64,000 bases of DNA from Myxococcaceae bacterium (GTDB taxonomy: Bacteria; Myxococcota_A; Polyangia; Polyangiales; Ga0077539): contig SCUS01000156.1 of the NCBI GenBank assembly GCA_004297725.1, forward strand, positions 62,001 to 126,000, written 5' to 3'. Each line of letters opens with the position of its first letter. The first letter of the stretch is position 1. This document shows positions 31,581 to 40,041 of this stretch, in pieces. The notes below the pieces were generated by a model, which saw nothing but the letters and a program-made list of their open reading frames with translations, did no database searches and was not told the origin of the DNA. Position numbers and translations under genes: made by a program.

Positions 31581-34316
31581 TCAGAAGCTGGGCGCCGCGC
31601 CGGTCGGCACGAGCTGGGCCGCGACGGACCCCTGGCTGTCGACGCCGTCGATGCGGAGCGTGAAGAGCGACTCCATGTGGACGCCGTCGCCCGCGGGGCG
31701 GGCCTCGGAGATGCCGACGACGCGACAGGTTCCGTCGCCCAGGCGGGCGGTCTCGATCACGAGCGGCCTCGAGGCGGCGAGGCGAGCGAGGGCCTGCGAG
31801 GCCGTGAGCCACGACCCGACGGTGCCCTCCCCCGCGACGCGCAGCAGGCCGGCGTAGGCCCCCGGCGCATCGACCGCCGCGAGGATGCCCTCGGCCCCGG
31901 TCACGAGGTGGTGCAGCGCCGCGCGCGCGGTCGCCGGCGTGGTCTCGCCGAACACCAGGCGATGCGGGCGCATTCGCACGGCCGCGTCGACCGCCGCCGC
32001 GCTGTCGCCCTCGGCGTGCAGCACCGCGGCGTCGCGGCGCACCCGGGCGAGCTCGTCGCGCGTCTCGACGATGGCGATGCGGTCGGTGGCCGGGAGCGCC
32101 GAGAGGAAGGCCGCGAGCAGCGTGGTGCGGCCCGACCCGGCGCCGCCGACGACGAGCACGTTGCGCCGCGACTGCAGCGCGTGGTGGATGAGCGGCAGCG
32201 CGTTGGATGAGAGGGCGCCGCGCGCCGCGAGGTCGTTGAGCGTCGGGGCGCGAGCCGGAGCGCGCTCGACGGAGGCCACCGGGCCGTTGATCGCGACCGG
32301 CGGAAACACCGCGACGAGGCGGGCGCCGTCGCGCAGGGTGGCCTCGATGGCGGGCCGTCCGCCGCGATCGATGCCGTTGGAGCGGAGCAGTCGATCGATG
32401 CCTTCGACCGCCGCCGCCGAGGAGGAGAAGCAGTAGCCGGACGGGCCGACGACGCCGCTCCGTCCGACGGACACGACGCCCGAGGACTCGACGATGATGG
32501 TGGTGATCTCGCCGTCTTCGATGAGCGTGTCGAAGGGACCGGCGCCGGCGATCTCGGCGAGCGCGTCGCGGGTGAGGCGCTCGGGGGTCACGCCGTTGGG
32601 GAGGTTGGGCAGGCTGCGCGCCGCCTGTTCGACGGTGGGGCGGAGGCGCGCCCGCGCGACCTCATCGCCGATCGCGGACTCGGCGCCCCGGCTGCGCGCT
32701 CCGCGGACCACCTGGGCGAGGAGTTCCTGGTACTCGTCCCCGCCGTTGGCGGAGGGGCGGGAGGCGGCGCGAACGGGCGACGGCGCTGCGGGAGCGTGAG
32801 AGGGCGACGCCGCGCCAGGGATGGAGGCCGGCTCGAGAGGGCGCGACATCGCGACGGCGGCGGCCACGTCGGGCTGACGCGTCGGCTCGTCGAGGTTGGG
32901 CGCCATCGGGATCACCTCCCGCTGCGGCATCTCCGAGGTGCTCGGGATGCTCACCGGCGCGAGCGGCTGCGAAGGCGGCGTGCTCATCGGGGCCATCCCC
33001 TGCGAGGGGAACGAGGGGGCGGGACCACCGAAGGACGGCGGCGGGGCGCCGTAGCCAGGAGGAGGACCGCCGAGCGAGGGCGCGGAGCCCATCGAGGGAG
33101 GCATGCCGCCGAGCGACGGAGGAGGACCACCGAGCGACGGAGGGGGACCGCCGAGCGACGGAGGGGGACCACCGAGCGACGGAGGGGGACCACCGAGCGA
33201 CGGAGGAGGACCACCGAGCGACGGAGGAGGACCACCGAGCGACGGAGGAGGACCACCGAGGGAGGGTGCAGGGCCCATCGAGGGAGGCATGCCGCCGAGC
33301 GACGGGGGAGGACCGCCGAGCGACGGCGCCGGGCCCATCGAGGGAGGCATGCCGCCGAGCGACGGAGGAGGACCACCGAGCGACGGCGCCGGGCCCATTC
33401 CACCCATCGGGGGACCGCCCATCGGAGAGCCACCCATCGGGGGACCGCCCATAGGGGGACCGCCCATAGGGGGACCGCCCATAGGGGGACCGCCCATCGG
33501 AGAGCCGCCCATCGGGGGACCGCCCATCGGGGGACCACCCATCGGGGGGCCACCCATCGGGGGGCCACCCATCGGGGGGCCACCCATCGGTGACTCGTGG
33601 GGCATCGACGGACCGGAGGGCCCACGCGATCCGATGGGCGGCATCGCTCCACCGGCGCCGGGGCGGAGCGGCGGAGGACCACCCAGGGGACCGGCAGCCG
33701 GGCTCCCCGGACCCATCACGGTGCTACGCGGCGGACCACCGGGCGGCCCGGCGAGCGGACCCGACGGCCTCGGCTCGGGAGTGCCGCCCATGGGTGACGG
33801 CGCAGTCATCGGGCCGGGGGACGATCCCCGACCGAGGTTGGCGGGAGCTCCAGGGCCCGGGCGACCACCGAGCGGAGGCGGGCCGAACCCACCCGCGGCC
33901 CGCGGGGGCTCCGGGGTCTCCGGCGAGTCGTCGTATCCGCCCTCGTCGCCACCGCCGCCAGGAGGAGCGCCGACCTCGAGGTCGTTGCCGCCCTCGTCGC
34001 CCGACTCCTCCATCACGCCGGCCATGTCGCCCATGTCCACGGTGACGACGAAGTCGCCGATGTAGATCTTGTCGCCCGGCCGGATCACCGACGGCGTCGT
34101 GATGCGACGACCGTTCAGGTAGGTGCCGTTGGTGCTCTTGAGATCGGCGACGAAGAAGCGCCCCTCTCTACAGAACACCTGCGAGTGACGCTTGGAGACG
34201 TTGCCCTTCGGCAGCACGATGTCGTTGCCAGGGACTCGGCCAACGGTGACCTCGTCCTTGTCGAACTCCATCCGCTTGGGGGTTCCCCCCTTCTCGGTCA
34301 CGTTTAGCGTCAGCAT
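31581..34316 (-). CDS. FHA domain fused to a degenerate CpaF/TadA-type secretion ATPase
   Basis: A 911-residue fusion. Residues about 1-95 form an FHA phosphothreonine-binding domain (VTVGRVPGNDIVLP, SKRHSQVFCREGRFFVADLKSTNGTYLNGRRI). Residues about 100-480 are a Gly/Pro/Met/Ser low-complexity linker made of tandem repeats. From about 540 onward is a CpaF-like fold (EITTIIVESSGVVSVGRSGVV, then an NTPase core). The P-loop reads VVGGAGSGRTTLL with Arg at 730 where Lys is expected, and the histidine box T-x-H-A-N is replaced by AAVDAP (Asp816). The RMRPHRLVFGE segment keeps its Glu. ATP hydrolysis is therefore doubtful. It may be a phospho-dependent scaffold, and proximity to pilMNOPQ suggests a pilus role (inference). 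Confidence 0.88.
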   Translation of the reverse strand: MLTLNVTEKGGTPKRMEFDKDEVTVGRVPGNDIVLPKGNVSKRHSQVFCREGRFFVADLKSTNGTYLNGRRITTPSVIRPGDKIYIGDFVVTVDMGDMAGVMEESGDEGGNDLEVGAPPGGGGDEGGYDDSPETPEPPRAAGGFGPPPLGGRPGPGAPANLGRGSSPGPMTAPSPMGGTPEPRPSGPLAGPPGGPPRSTVMGPGSPAAGPLGGPPPLRPGAGGAMPPIGSRGPSGPSMPHESPMGGPPMGGPPMGGPPMGGPPMGGPPMGGSPMGGPPMGGPPMGGPPMGGPPMGGSPMGGPPMGGMGPAPSLGGPPPSLGGMPPSMGPAPSLGGPPPSLGGMPPSMGPAPSLGGPPPSLGGPPPSLGGPPPSLGGPPPSLGGPPPSLGGPPPSLGGPPPSLGGMPPSMGSAPSLGGPPPGYGAPPPSFGGPAPSFPSQGMAPMSTPPSQPLAPVSIPSTSEMPQREVIPMAPNLDEPTRQPDVAAAVAMSRPLEPASIPGAASPSHAPAAPSPVRAASRPSANGGDEYQELLAQVVRGARSRGAESAIGDEVARARLRPTVEQAARSLPNLPNGVTPERLTRDALAEIAGAGPFDTLIEDGEITTIIVESSGVVSVGRSGVVGPSGYCFSSSAAAVEGIDRLLRSNGIDRGGRPAIEATLRDGARLVAVFPPVAINGPVASVERAPARAPTLNDLAARGALSSNALPLIHHALQSRRNVLVVGGAGSGRTTLLAAFLSALPATDRIAIVETRDELARVRRDAAVLHAEGDSAAAVDAAVRMRPHRLVFGETTPATARAALHHLVTGAEGILAAVDAPGAYAGLLRVAGEGTVGSWLTASQALARLAASRPLVIETARLGDGTCRVVGISEARPAGDGVHMESLFTLRIDGVDSQGSVAAQLVPTGAAPSF
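33106..33395. repeat. 21-bp tandem repeats encoding PSLGGPP units
   Basis: Within the FHA fusion gene, a 21-base unit (7 residues, PSLGGPP) occurs about eight times in near-identical copies, flanked by variant copies with MPPSMG/PAPSLG. Near-identity at the DNA level suggests recent expansion and possible length variation between strains. Confidence 0.85.
33396..33595. repeat. 15-bp tandem repeats encoding PMGGP units
   Basis: Immediately adjacent to the 21-bp array, a 15-base unit (5 residues, PMGGP) is repeated about 13 times with small changes (PMGGS in two copies). It is in frame on the minus strand within the FHA fusion gene and is not a CRISPR array. Confidence 0.85.
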
Positions 34317-34373
34317 CGCGGCAACTTCGCTCCTCTTCGAGGCGCATCGTAACCGATTCCGTCTCCGCCATGC

Positions 34374-35309
34374 CTAGCAACTTGGTGCCGACGCGGAGAT
34401 CCCTCGCAACACCCGCAACAAGCCGTCGACCGCGCCGCCGACGCACACCGGCGCGCCCGATGGATCGAGCACCAGGCAGGTCGCCTCCGCGCCAGGCGGC
34501 GCGATCACCGGCCGACCGAAGCGGAGCGAGCGCGCGGCGTCGTCGTCGACCCGAACCGTGGGCATCCAGCGTCCAGCGTCGGACCAACCCTCGACCGCAT
34601 CACGCACCGCGGCCCTCATGGCGTCGTCGCCTCGCGCCGCGGCGATCAACGCGGCGCCGTCGAAGGCTCCGTCCAGCGTGAAGGCCCCGGAGCGCGTTCG
34701 CCGGAGCGCCGTGAGGTGCCCGCGGGTGCCCAGCGCGAGCGCGAGGTCGCGCGCCAGCGAGCGCACGTAGAAGCCCTTGCTCACGGACAGCGAGAGGGTG
34801 CACTGCGCGGGGTCGTCGCTCACCGAGGTGACCACGGCCTCCCTCAGCACCACCTCGCGCGCCTCGGGCACCACCAGCTCGCCGCGGCGAACCCGGGCGT
34901 GCATCGCCTCGCCGTCGACCTTGATCGCGCTCACCACCGGGGGCACCTGGGAGATGGTCCCGTGCATGGCCGCGAGGGCGCGCTCGATGGCCTCGCGCGT
35001 CGGCGCGGCGGTGCCCTCCGGGGCGCGGGCGACGACCTCGCCGTCGGCGTCCAGGCTGTCGGTCTCGGCTCCGAAGGACACCGTCGCCTCGTAGGCCTTG
35101 TCGTCCGCGGAGAGGTGCGCCGAGAGCTTCGTCGCCTCGCCCAGCATCAGCACCAGCACGCCCGTCGCCATCGGGTCGAGCGTTCCGGCGTGGCCGACCT
35201 CGCGCTGCCCGAGGGCCCTGCGCGCGGCGGCTACCAGGTCATGGGATGTCGGGCCGCGCGGCTTGTCCACGCGGAGCACGCCGTCGATGGGCGGTCGCCG
35301 GGGAGGCAC
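34374..35309 (-). CDS. truB: tRNA pseudouridine-55 synthase TruB
   Basis: A 311-residue enzyme that makes pseudouridine 55 in the T loop of tRNAs. Family motifs are GVLRVDKPRGPTSHDLV at the N-terminus, HAGTLDPMATGVLVL with the catalytic Asp45, YEATVSFGAETDSLDADGEV, and FYVRSLARDLALALGTRGHLTALRRTRSGAF. It ends in a small PUA-like C-terminal region. It has a GTG start three bases after the rbfA stop, so it belongs to the rimP-nusA-infB-rbfA operon, where truB commonly sits. The FHA fusion gene follows 57 bases later on the same strand. Confidence 0.95.
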   Translation of the reverse strand: MPPRRPPIDGVLRVDKPRGPTSHDLVAAARRALGQREVGHAGTLDPMATGVLVLMLGEATKLSAHLSADDKAYEATVSFGAETDSLDADGEVVARAPEGTAAPTREAIERALAAMHGTISQVPPVVSAIKVDGEAMHARVRRGELVVPEAREVVLREAVVTSVSDDPAQCTLSLSVSKGFYVRSLARDLALALGTRGHLTALRRTRSGAFTLDGAFDGAALIAAARGDDAMRAAVRDAVEGWSDAGRWMPTVRVDDDAARSLRFGRPVIAPPGAEATCLVLDPSGAPVCVGGAVDGLLRVLRGISASAPSC

Positions 35310-35312
35310 CGC

Positions 35313-35741
35313 TCAGTCCGCGTCGCCGGGCTTCCGCTCGGCGCTCGGCGCGGGCGCGGGCGCGGCCTTCAGCTCCTCGCCCACCTCGCGAAGCAGCGAG
35401 TCGAGGCGCACCAGGTCGTCGCGGTTGGCGTCGAGAGAGAAGTGCAGCTCCGGGGCGTGCCGCAGGCCGAGCCGCGGCGCGAGCCTCGATCGGATCATCG
35501 ACGCCAGCTTGTCGAGGCGACGCCCCGCGACCTTGGCGCGGATGCCGCCCGGGTCGTCGCCCATCAGCACGAAGCCGACCTGGGCCTGCGAGACGTCTTC
35601 GGACACCTTGGTCGCGGTGATCACCACGCCCTCGAGCCGCGGGTCGCGGAACTCCTGTGAGAGCATCACCGCGAGCTCCTGGGTGATGCGCGCGCCGACC
35701 CGCGCCGCGCGGTGTCCGGTCTCAGCCTTCTTCACTGCCAC
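35313..35741 (-). CDS. rbfA: 30S ribosome-binding factor A
   Basis: A 142-residue KH-fold protein needed for late 30S subunit maturation and 16S rRNA 5' end processing. Typical elements are RVGARITQELAVMLSQEFRDPRL, VVITATKVSEDVSQAQVGFVLMG, and LDKLASMIRSRLAPRLGLRHAPELHFSLD. The C-terminal 25 residues are an Ala/Pro-rich tail. The GTG start at 35741 overlaps the DUF503 gene by 20 bases; a second in-frame GTG at 35735 is also possible. It sits between DUF503 and truB, as in many bacterial nusA-infB operons. Confidence 0.95.
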   Translation of the reverse strand: MAVKKAETGHRAARVGARITQELAVMLSQEFRDPRLEGVVITATKVSEDVSQAQVGFVLMGDDPGGIRAKVAGRRLDKLASMIRSRLAPRLGLRHAPELHFSLDANRDDLVRLDSLLREVGEELKAAPAPAPSAERKPGDAD

Positions 35742-36099
35742 CGAACTTCTCCATCAGCCCCGAGGCGTCGTCCATGTCCGTTCCGCCCGCGAGCGGTTCG
35801 TCGTCGGGAAACACCTGGAAGGCTACTTCGCGTCCACTCACCAGCGCCGCGCCTGCGACGGCCGAAGCCACCGCGGCGGTCACCTTGTCGAGCACCTCGG
35901 CCACGTGGCCGCGCTCGGTCGAGATCGCAGAGACCGCCAGCGTCGCGACCTGCCAGCGCTCCTGGTCGCCCACCTCGGCGATGGAGACGTTGAAGCGCGC
36001 GCGCACCCGGTCGGCCGCGCGGCGAACCACCGCGCGACGGTCTTTCAGAGAGTGCGCCGCCGGGAGGTGCAGCCGGAGTCGCAGGAGCCCGATCACCAT
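35722..36099 (-). CDS. DUF503 family protein (YlxP-like)
   Basis: A 125-residue protein of the DUF503/YlxP family, commonly found between infB and rbfA. The signature MVIGLLRLRLHLPAAHSLKDRRAVVRRAADRVRARFNVSIAEVGDQERWQVATLAVSAIS covers the conserved half. The C-terminus (VFPDDEPLAGGTDMDD) is lineage-specific. It is a small alpha/beta fold thought to take part in ribosome or RNA-related functions, but no activity is proven. It overlaps rbfA by 20 bases and starts nine bases after the preceding gene's stop. Confidence 0.9.
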   Translation of the reverse strand: MVIGLLRLRLHLPAAHSLKDRRAVVRRAADRVRARFNVSIAEVGDQERWQVATLAVSAISTERGHVAEVLDKVTAAVASAVAGAALVSGREVAFQVFPDDEPLAGGTDMDDASGLMEKFGGSEEG

Positions 36100-36107
36100 G
36101 GCTCAGC

Positions 36108-36602
36108 CTACTCCGCGCGCCACTGCACCCGGAGACCGCCGTCGCACTCGACCGCGGCGCGGAGCGCGTCCCGGAGGCCGCGCAGCATCACCGCCGCGAG
36201 AAGCTCCGGCTGCGACTCGCGCTCCTCCTCGGAGGGCTCGCGCCTTCCGCAGAGGACCTCCAACACCGCCGCCGGATCGACCTTCCGGCGCTGCTTCAGC
36301 TCGAACTCCTCGGCCACGACCCGCGCGATGTAGGCCGCCGCGGCGACGCGACGGCTCTTGCGCAGGACGTTGGAGACGCGCACGGCCATGGTCCGGCAGC
36401 GCACCGGCGAGAAGCGCCCCGAGCGGGGCCCGCGGCCGGTCCACTCCCAGGGCTTGCCGGAGACCTCCGTCACGGCGGCCATCACCGCCTCGAAGGGGTC
36501 CCGGCCTTCCCAGTGGTACTCCCAGGATCCGGGCAGCTCGTCGCCGTCCTCGTCCAGGATCTGGAAGCGCGTCGCGCCGGACATCCGAACCTGCATCGCC
36601 AC
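36108..36602 (-). CDS. hypothetical protein inserted between infB and DUF503
   Basis: Not recognised. The 164-residue product has an N-terminal acidic/aromatic beta region (FQILDEDGDELPGSWEYHWEGRDPFEAVMAAV), a central basic part (RGPRSGRFSPVRCRTMAVRVSNVLRKSRR) and helical ends. Amino-acid use is normal, whereas the overlapping frame 36103-36618 is Arg/Gly-rich and looks like a shadow. The GTG at 36602 has GAGG about five bases upstream; an ATG at 36596 is an alternative. It lies 34 bases after infB and nine before DUF503 on the same strand, so it belongs to the operon. A gene at this position is not part of the usual nusA-infB set. Confidence 0.7.
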   Translation of the reverse strand: MAMQVRMSGATRFQILDEDGDELPGSWEYHWEGRDPFEAVMAAVTEVSGKPWEWTGRGPRSGRFSPVRCRTMAVRVSNVLRKSRRVAAAAYIARVVAEEFELKQRRKVDPAAVLEVLCGRREPSEEERESQPELLAAVMLRGLRDALRAAVECDGGLRVQWRAE

Positions 36603-36636
36603 GGTCGCCTCGCTTCATCGCCTCGCGGTCCCCCTC

Positions 36637-39450
36637 TCAGAGGCGCGCGGCGACCTCCTCGAGTTCGTACACCTCGATGATGTCCCCGGCCTTGATGTCC
36701 GGGGTGTTCTCGAGGGCGATGCCGCACTCGAAGCCCTGCGTCACTTCCTTCACGTCGTCCTTGATGCGGCGGAGCGAGCCGAGCTTGCCCTCCCACTTCA
36801 CGGCGCCCTCGCGGCGGAGCCTCGCCCGCGCGTTGCGGCGCACGAGCCCCTCGGTGACCATGCAGCCCGCGACGACGCCGGTCTTGGTGATGTTGAACAC
36901 CATCCGGACCTCCGCCTTGCCGAGCGGCTTCTCGATGAAGGTCGGCTTGAGCTGACCGAGCATCAGGGCCTTCACGTCGTCTACGGCCTCGTAGATGATC
37001 GTGTAGAACTTCAGCGGCACCCGCGCCTCGTCGGCCGCCGCCTGCGCCTTGCCGGCCGGGCGGACGTTGAAGCCGATGATCACCGCGTTGGACGCCGACG
37101 CCAGCTGCACGTCGGTCTCGGTGATGGCGCCCACCGCGCCGTGGATCACGGACACCCGCACCTTCTCCGTCGTCAGCGCCGTCAGGGCCTTCTTCAAGCC
37201 CTCGACCGCGCCCTGCGCATCCGCCTTGATCACAAGGTTGATGTTGATCTGCGCCGCGTCGCCGCTGATGGCCGCCGCGACCCTCGCCGCGAGGTCGTCG
37301 TTGCGGGTGGACTCGGCCGGGCGCCGGGTCAGCATCTTGATCTGGTCGGCCACCTCCTGCGCCTTGCGCAGGTCGGCCGCCACGTAGAGCTTGTCGCCCG
37401 CCGTCGGGACCTCGCTCAGGCCCACGATCTCGACCGGCGTGCTGGGCCCCGCCTTGTCGATGAGCTTGCCGCGGTCGTCGTACATCGCGCGGATGCGGCC
37501 GTAGGCCGCGCCCACGAGCACCGCGTCACCGTTGCGCAGGACGCCCTCCTGCACGAGGAGGCGCGCCACCGGGCCGCGTCCCTTGTCCAGCTTGGCCTCG
37601 AAGACCGTGCCCACCGCGGGGCGCTTCGGGTCGGCCTTGAGCTCGAGCAGCTCGTTCTGGAGCGCGAGGCTCTCGAGGAGCTGGTCGATGCCCGTGCGCG
37701 CCTTCGCGCTCACCTGCACCACCAGCACGTCGCCGCCGTCGCGCTCGGTGATCACGTCGTACTGGAGAAGCTGGTTGAGCACCCGGTCAGGGTTCGCGTC
37801 CGGCTTGTCCATCTTGTTGAGCGCCACCACGATCGGCGTCTTCGCCGCCTTCGCGTGGGCGATGGCCTCGACGGTCGTCGGCATCACGCCGTCGTCCGCC
37901 GCCACCACCAGCACCGCCACGTCGGTGAGCTGCGCGCCGCGCGATCGCAGCGACGTGAAGGCCTCGTGACCCGGCGTGTCGAAGAAGACCACCATCCCCT
38001 TCGGGGTGTTCACGCGGTAGGCGCGAACCTCCTGGGTGATGCCGCCTGCCTCGCCCTCGGCCACGCGCATCCCGAGGATGGCGTCGAGGAGGGTCGTCTT
38101 GCCGTGGTCGACGTGGCCCATCACCGTGACCACCGGCGCGCGGGGCACCGGCGGGGTGGGCTCGAAGGTCGCGAGCGCCGTCTTGATGATGTCGTCGAGG
38201 TTGAGGGCGACGTTCTCGACCGAGTACCCGAACGCGTCCGCGAGGATCTGCGCGGTGTCGGCGTCGAGCGTGGAGTTGATGTTCTTCCCCTTCTCGCCCA
38301 TCTGGATGAGCTTGAGGAGGACGTCCGTCGCCTTGAGGCTCATCCGACGCGCCAGCTCCTGGAGGGAGATCTGCGCCTCGATCTTGATGACCTTCTTGTG
38401 CTGCGACATCTCCGTGATCGGCGCGGCCTTGGAGTTGATGCCTCCGCGCTGATGCATCGGGATCGGCTGGAACCGATTCGTCTGCTTGTTGTAGACGCCC
38501 GGAACGCTGGGTCGGCCGATCATCGGCGGACGACGGGCGTTGGGCCCGGAGGCCACCGGGGTCTTCACCTCGACGAAGCCAGGGCGACCCGTGGGCCGCG
38601 CGCTCGACATGCTCGACGAGCCCTGCCGGGAGGCCTCGTAGATCACCGTACGCGTCACTGGATCCCAGCGCGCGATGCCGCTCTTCTGCTGCTGCGGCGG
38701 GGGCGGGGCGCTCGGTCGCGGGGCCTCGACGGGCTTCGCTTCGACCACCTGCTCCGCCGCGGGAGCGCTCACGGCCTGGACCTGAGGCTCCGGCGCGGGC
38801 GGCACCGGGGTCGGCGTCGGGGCGGGGGCCTCGACCTTCGCCTCGACGACCGGAGGGGCGGACGGCTCCTCGACCTTCGGCGCGACCGCCACGGGCGGAG
38901 GCGGAGGGGCTGACGGCTCCTCGACCTTCGGCGCGACCGCCACGGGCGGAGGCGGAGGGGCTGACGGCTCCTCGACCTTCGGCGCGACCACCACGGGCGG
39001 AGGCGGAGGGGCTGACGGCTCCTCGACCTTCGGCGCGGCCGCCACGGGCGGAGGCGGAGGGGCCACGGGCTCCTCGACCTTCGGCTCGACCCTGGCCTCG
39101 ACCGGCGCAGGCGCGGCCTCGATCGGGGCCTCGACCTTCGCCGGCTCCTTCGTCACGACGGGCGGCGGCGGAGGCGCCTCGGCGACGCGGACCACGGGCT
39201 TCGGACGGGCGGGTGCCGGCGGAGGCTCGACGCGCTTGAGCTTCTTCACTCCGGGCGCGACCTCGACCTCGACGAACTGCGCCTGCTTCTCTCGAAGCAG
39301 CGACGTCCTGATCTGATCGAGGTAGGCGCCGTCGACCTTCGACATCTTGTTCTTCACTTCGATGCCGAGCGCGCGGATCTTCAGGAGTACGGCGTCCGTA
39401 TCCATCTTGAGATCCTCCGCGATCTCATAAACCCTCACCGTACCCTGCAT
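36637..39450 (-). CDS. infB: translation initiation factor IF-2
   Basis: A 937-residue GTPase that brings initiator tRNA to the 30S subunit. Residues 1-55 form the IF2_N domain (VRVYEIAEDLKMDTDAVLLKIRALGI). Residues about 75-260 are a Pro/Ala/Glu-rich linker with five 17-residue repeats. A second IF2_N-like domain lies near 350-420 (KKVIKIEAQISLQELARRMSLKATDVLLKLIQMGEKG). The G domain has GHVDHGKTTLLD, FDTPGHEAF and NKMDKPDA. Domains II, III and IV follow, with GCMVTEGLVRRNARARLRREG near the end. The ATG at 39450 overlaps the ylxR stop by one base (TGATG). Confidence 0.97.
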   Translation of the reverse strand: MQGTVRVYEIAEDLKMDTDAVLLKIRALGIEVKNKMSKVDGAYLDQIRTSLLREKQAQFVEVEVAPGVKKLKRVEPPPAPARPKPVVRVAEAPPPPPVVTKEPAKVEAPIEAAPAPVEARVEPKVEEPVAPPPPPVAAAPKVEEPSAPPPPPVVVAPKVEEPSAPPPPPVAVAPKVEEPSAPPPPPVAVAPKVEEPSAPPVVEAKVEAPAPTPTPVPPAPEPQVQAVSAPAAEQVVEAKPVEAPRPSAPPPPQQQKSGIARWDPVTRTVIYEASRQGSSSMSSARPTGRPGFVEVKTPVASGPNARRPPMIGRPSVPGVYNKQTNRFQPIPMHQRGGINSKAAPITEMSQHKKVIKIEAQISLQELARRMSLKATDVLLKLIQMGEKGKNINSTLDADTAQILADAFGYSVENVALNLDDIIKTALATFEPTPPVPRAPVVTVMGHVDHGKTTLLDAILGMRVAEGEAGGITQEVRAYRVNTPKGMVVFFDTPGHEAFTSLRSRGAQLTDVAVLVVAADDGVMPTTVEAIAHAKAAKTPIVVALNKMDKPDANPDRVLNQLLQYDVITERDGGDVLVVQVSAKARTGIDQLLESLALQNELLELKADPKRPAVGTVFEAKLDKGRGPVARLLVQEGVLRNGDAVLVGAAYGRIRAMYDDRGKLIDKAGPSTPVEIVGLSEVPTAGDKLYVAADLRKAQEVADQIKMLTRRPAESTRNDDLAARVAAAISGDAAQININLVIKADAQGAVEGLKKALTALTTEKVRVSVIHGAVGAITETDVQLASASNAVIIGFNVRPAGKAQAAADEARVPLKFYTIIYEAVDDVKALMLGQLKPTFIEKPLGKAEVRMVFNITKTGVVAGCMVTEGLVRRNARARLRREGAVKWEGKLGSLRRIKDDVKEVTQGFECGIALENTPDIKAGDIIEVYELEEVAARL
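38851..39081. repeat. 51-bp tandem repeats in infB linker
   Basis: Five copies of a 17-residue unit of the form KVEEPSAPPPPPVAVAP, encoded by 51-base near-identical repeats, lie in frame in the N-terminal linker of IF-2. They are probably length-variable. Confidence 0.85.
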
Positions 39451-40037
39451 CAGTCCTCCAGTGTCCCAAGGCGATCGACCGTCGCGGCGAGTTCCGCCGC
39501 GATGCGCGCTTCCCGGATCGCGAGGAGAGAGACCTCCCCGCGGCCGAGCAGCGCGCCGAATTCCTGCTTCGTTGCGTAGGGCGCCGACTTGCGCGCGCCC
39601 TCGGCGATGGAGCGAGCGTTGGCGCCCGCGTCCTTCGCCACCAGCACCAGATGCGCCTGGCCCTTGGCGACGGCCGTGTCGACGGCCTCCGCCCCGATGG
39701 CCAGCACCTTCGTCCGCGAGGCGACCAGCAGCAGCGAAGTGATCCGCTGCGCCACCGCCGCCCGCAGCTCCGAGAGCAGCGCCGCCGCGTCGAGGTCTCG
39801 CCTCGCCTCGATCTTCAGCGACCGCTCCGCGGCGTGGCGCTTCACCATCGTCGCGACGCAGGCCTTCGTGGGATGCACCCAGGCCCCCCGGCCGCTCTTC
39901 ACGGCGCGCGGGTCGAGGGCGAGGCCCTGCTCGGGGCCGACCACCACGCGCACGAGCTCGTCGCGCTCGCCGCGCAGCCGACAGGCCACGCAGGTGCGCT
40001 CGGGGTGCTTCGTGTTCGTGGCGCCCGGCGTGCTCAT
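39450..40037 (-). CDS. YlxR (DUF448)-L7Ae/L30e fusion, RNA-binding protein
   Basis: A 195-residue protein joining two small RNA-binding modules that are usually separate genes (ylxR and ylxQ) between nusA and infB. Residues about 10-80 are YlxR/DUF448: HPERTCVACRLRGERDELVRVV, LDPRAVKSGRGAWVHPTKACV. Residues about 95-190 are an L7Ae/L30e-like fold: ITSLLLVASRTKVLAIGAEAVDTAVAKGQAHLVLVAKDAGANARSIAEGARKSA. Such fusions are seen in several proteobacterial and myxobacterial genomes. It lies four bases after nusA and overlaps infB by one base. An RNA-binding role in ribosome biogenesis or transcription-translation coupling is family knowledge, not shown here. Confidence 0.9.
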   Translation of the reverse strand: MSTPGATNTKHPERTCVACRLRGERDELVRVVVGPEQGLALDPRAVKSGRGAWVHPTKACVATMVKRHAAERSLKIEARRDLDAAALLSELRAAVAQRITSLLLVASRTKVLAIGAEAVDTAVAKGQAHLVLVAKDAGANARSIAEGARKSAPYATKQEFGALLGRGEVSLLAIREARIAAELAATVDRLGTLED

Positions 40038-40041
40038 CAGA

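Noticed and set aside
33106..33595. Regular short repeats that might be a CRISPR array
   Set aside because: Units of 21 and 15 bases are contiguous with no unique spacers and are in frame with a long protein; no cas genes are present.
36358..38913. 851-residue plus-strand frame opposite infB
   Set aside because: It is antisense to infB, with His/Arg/Leu-rich shadow composition.
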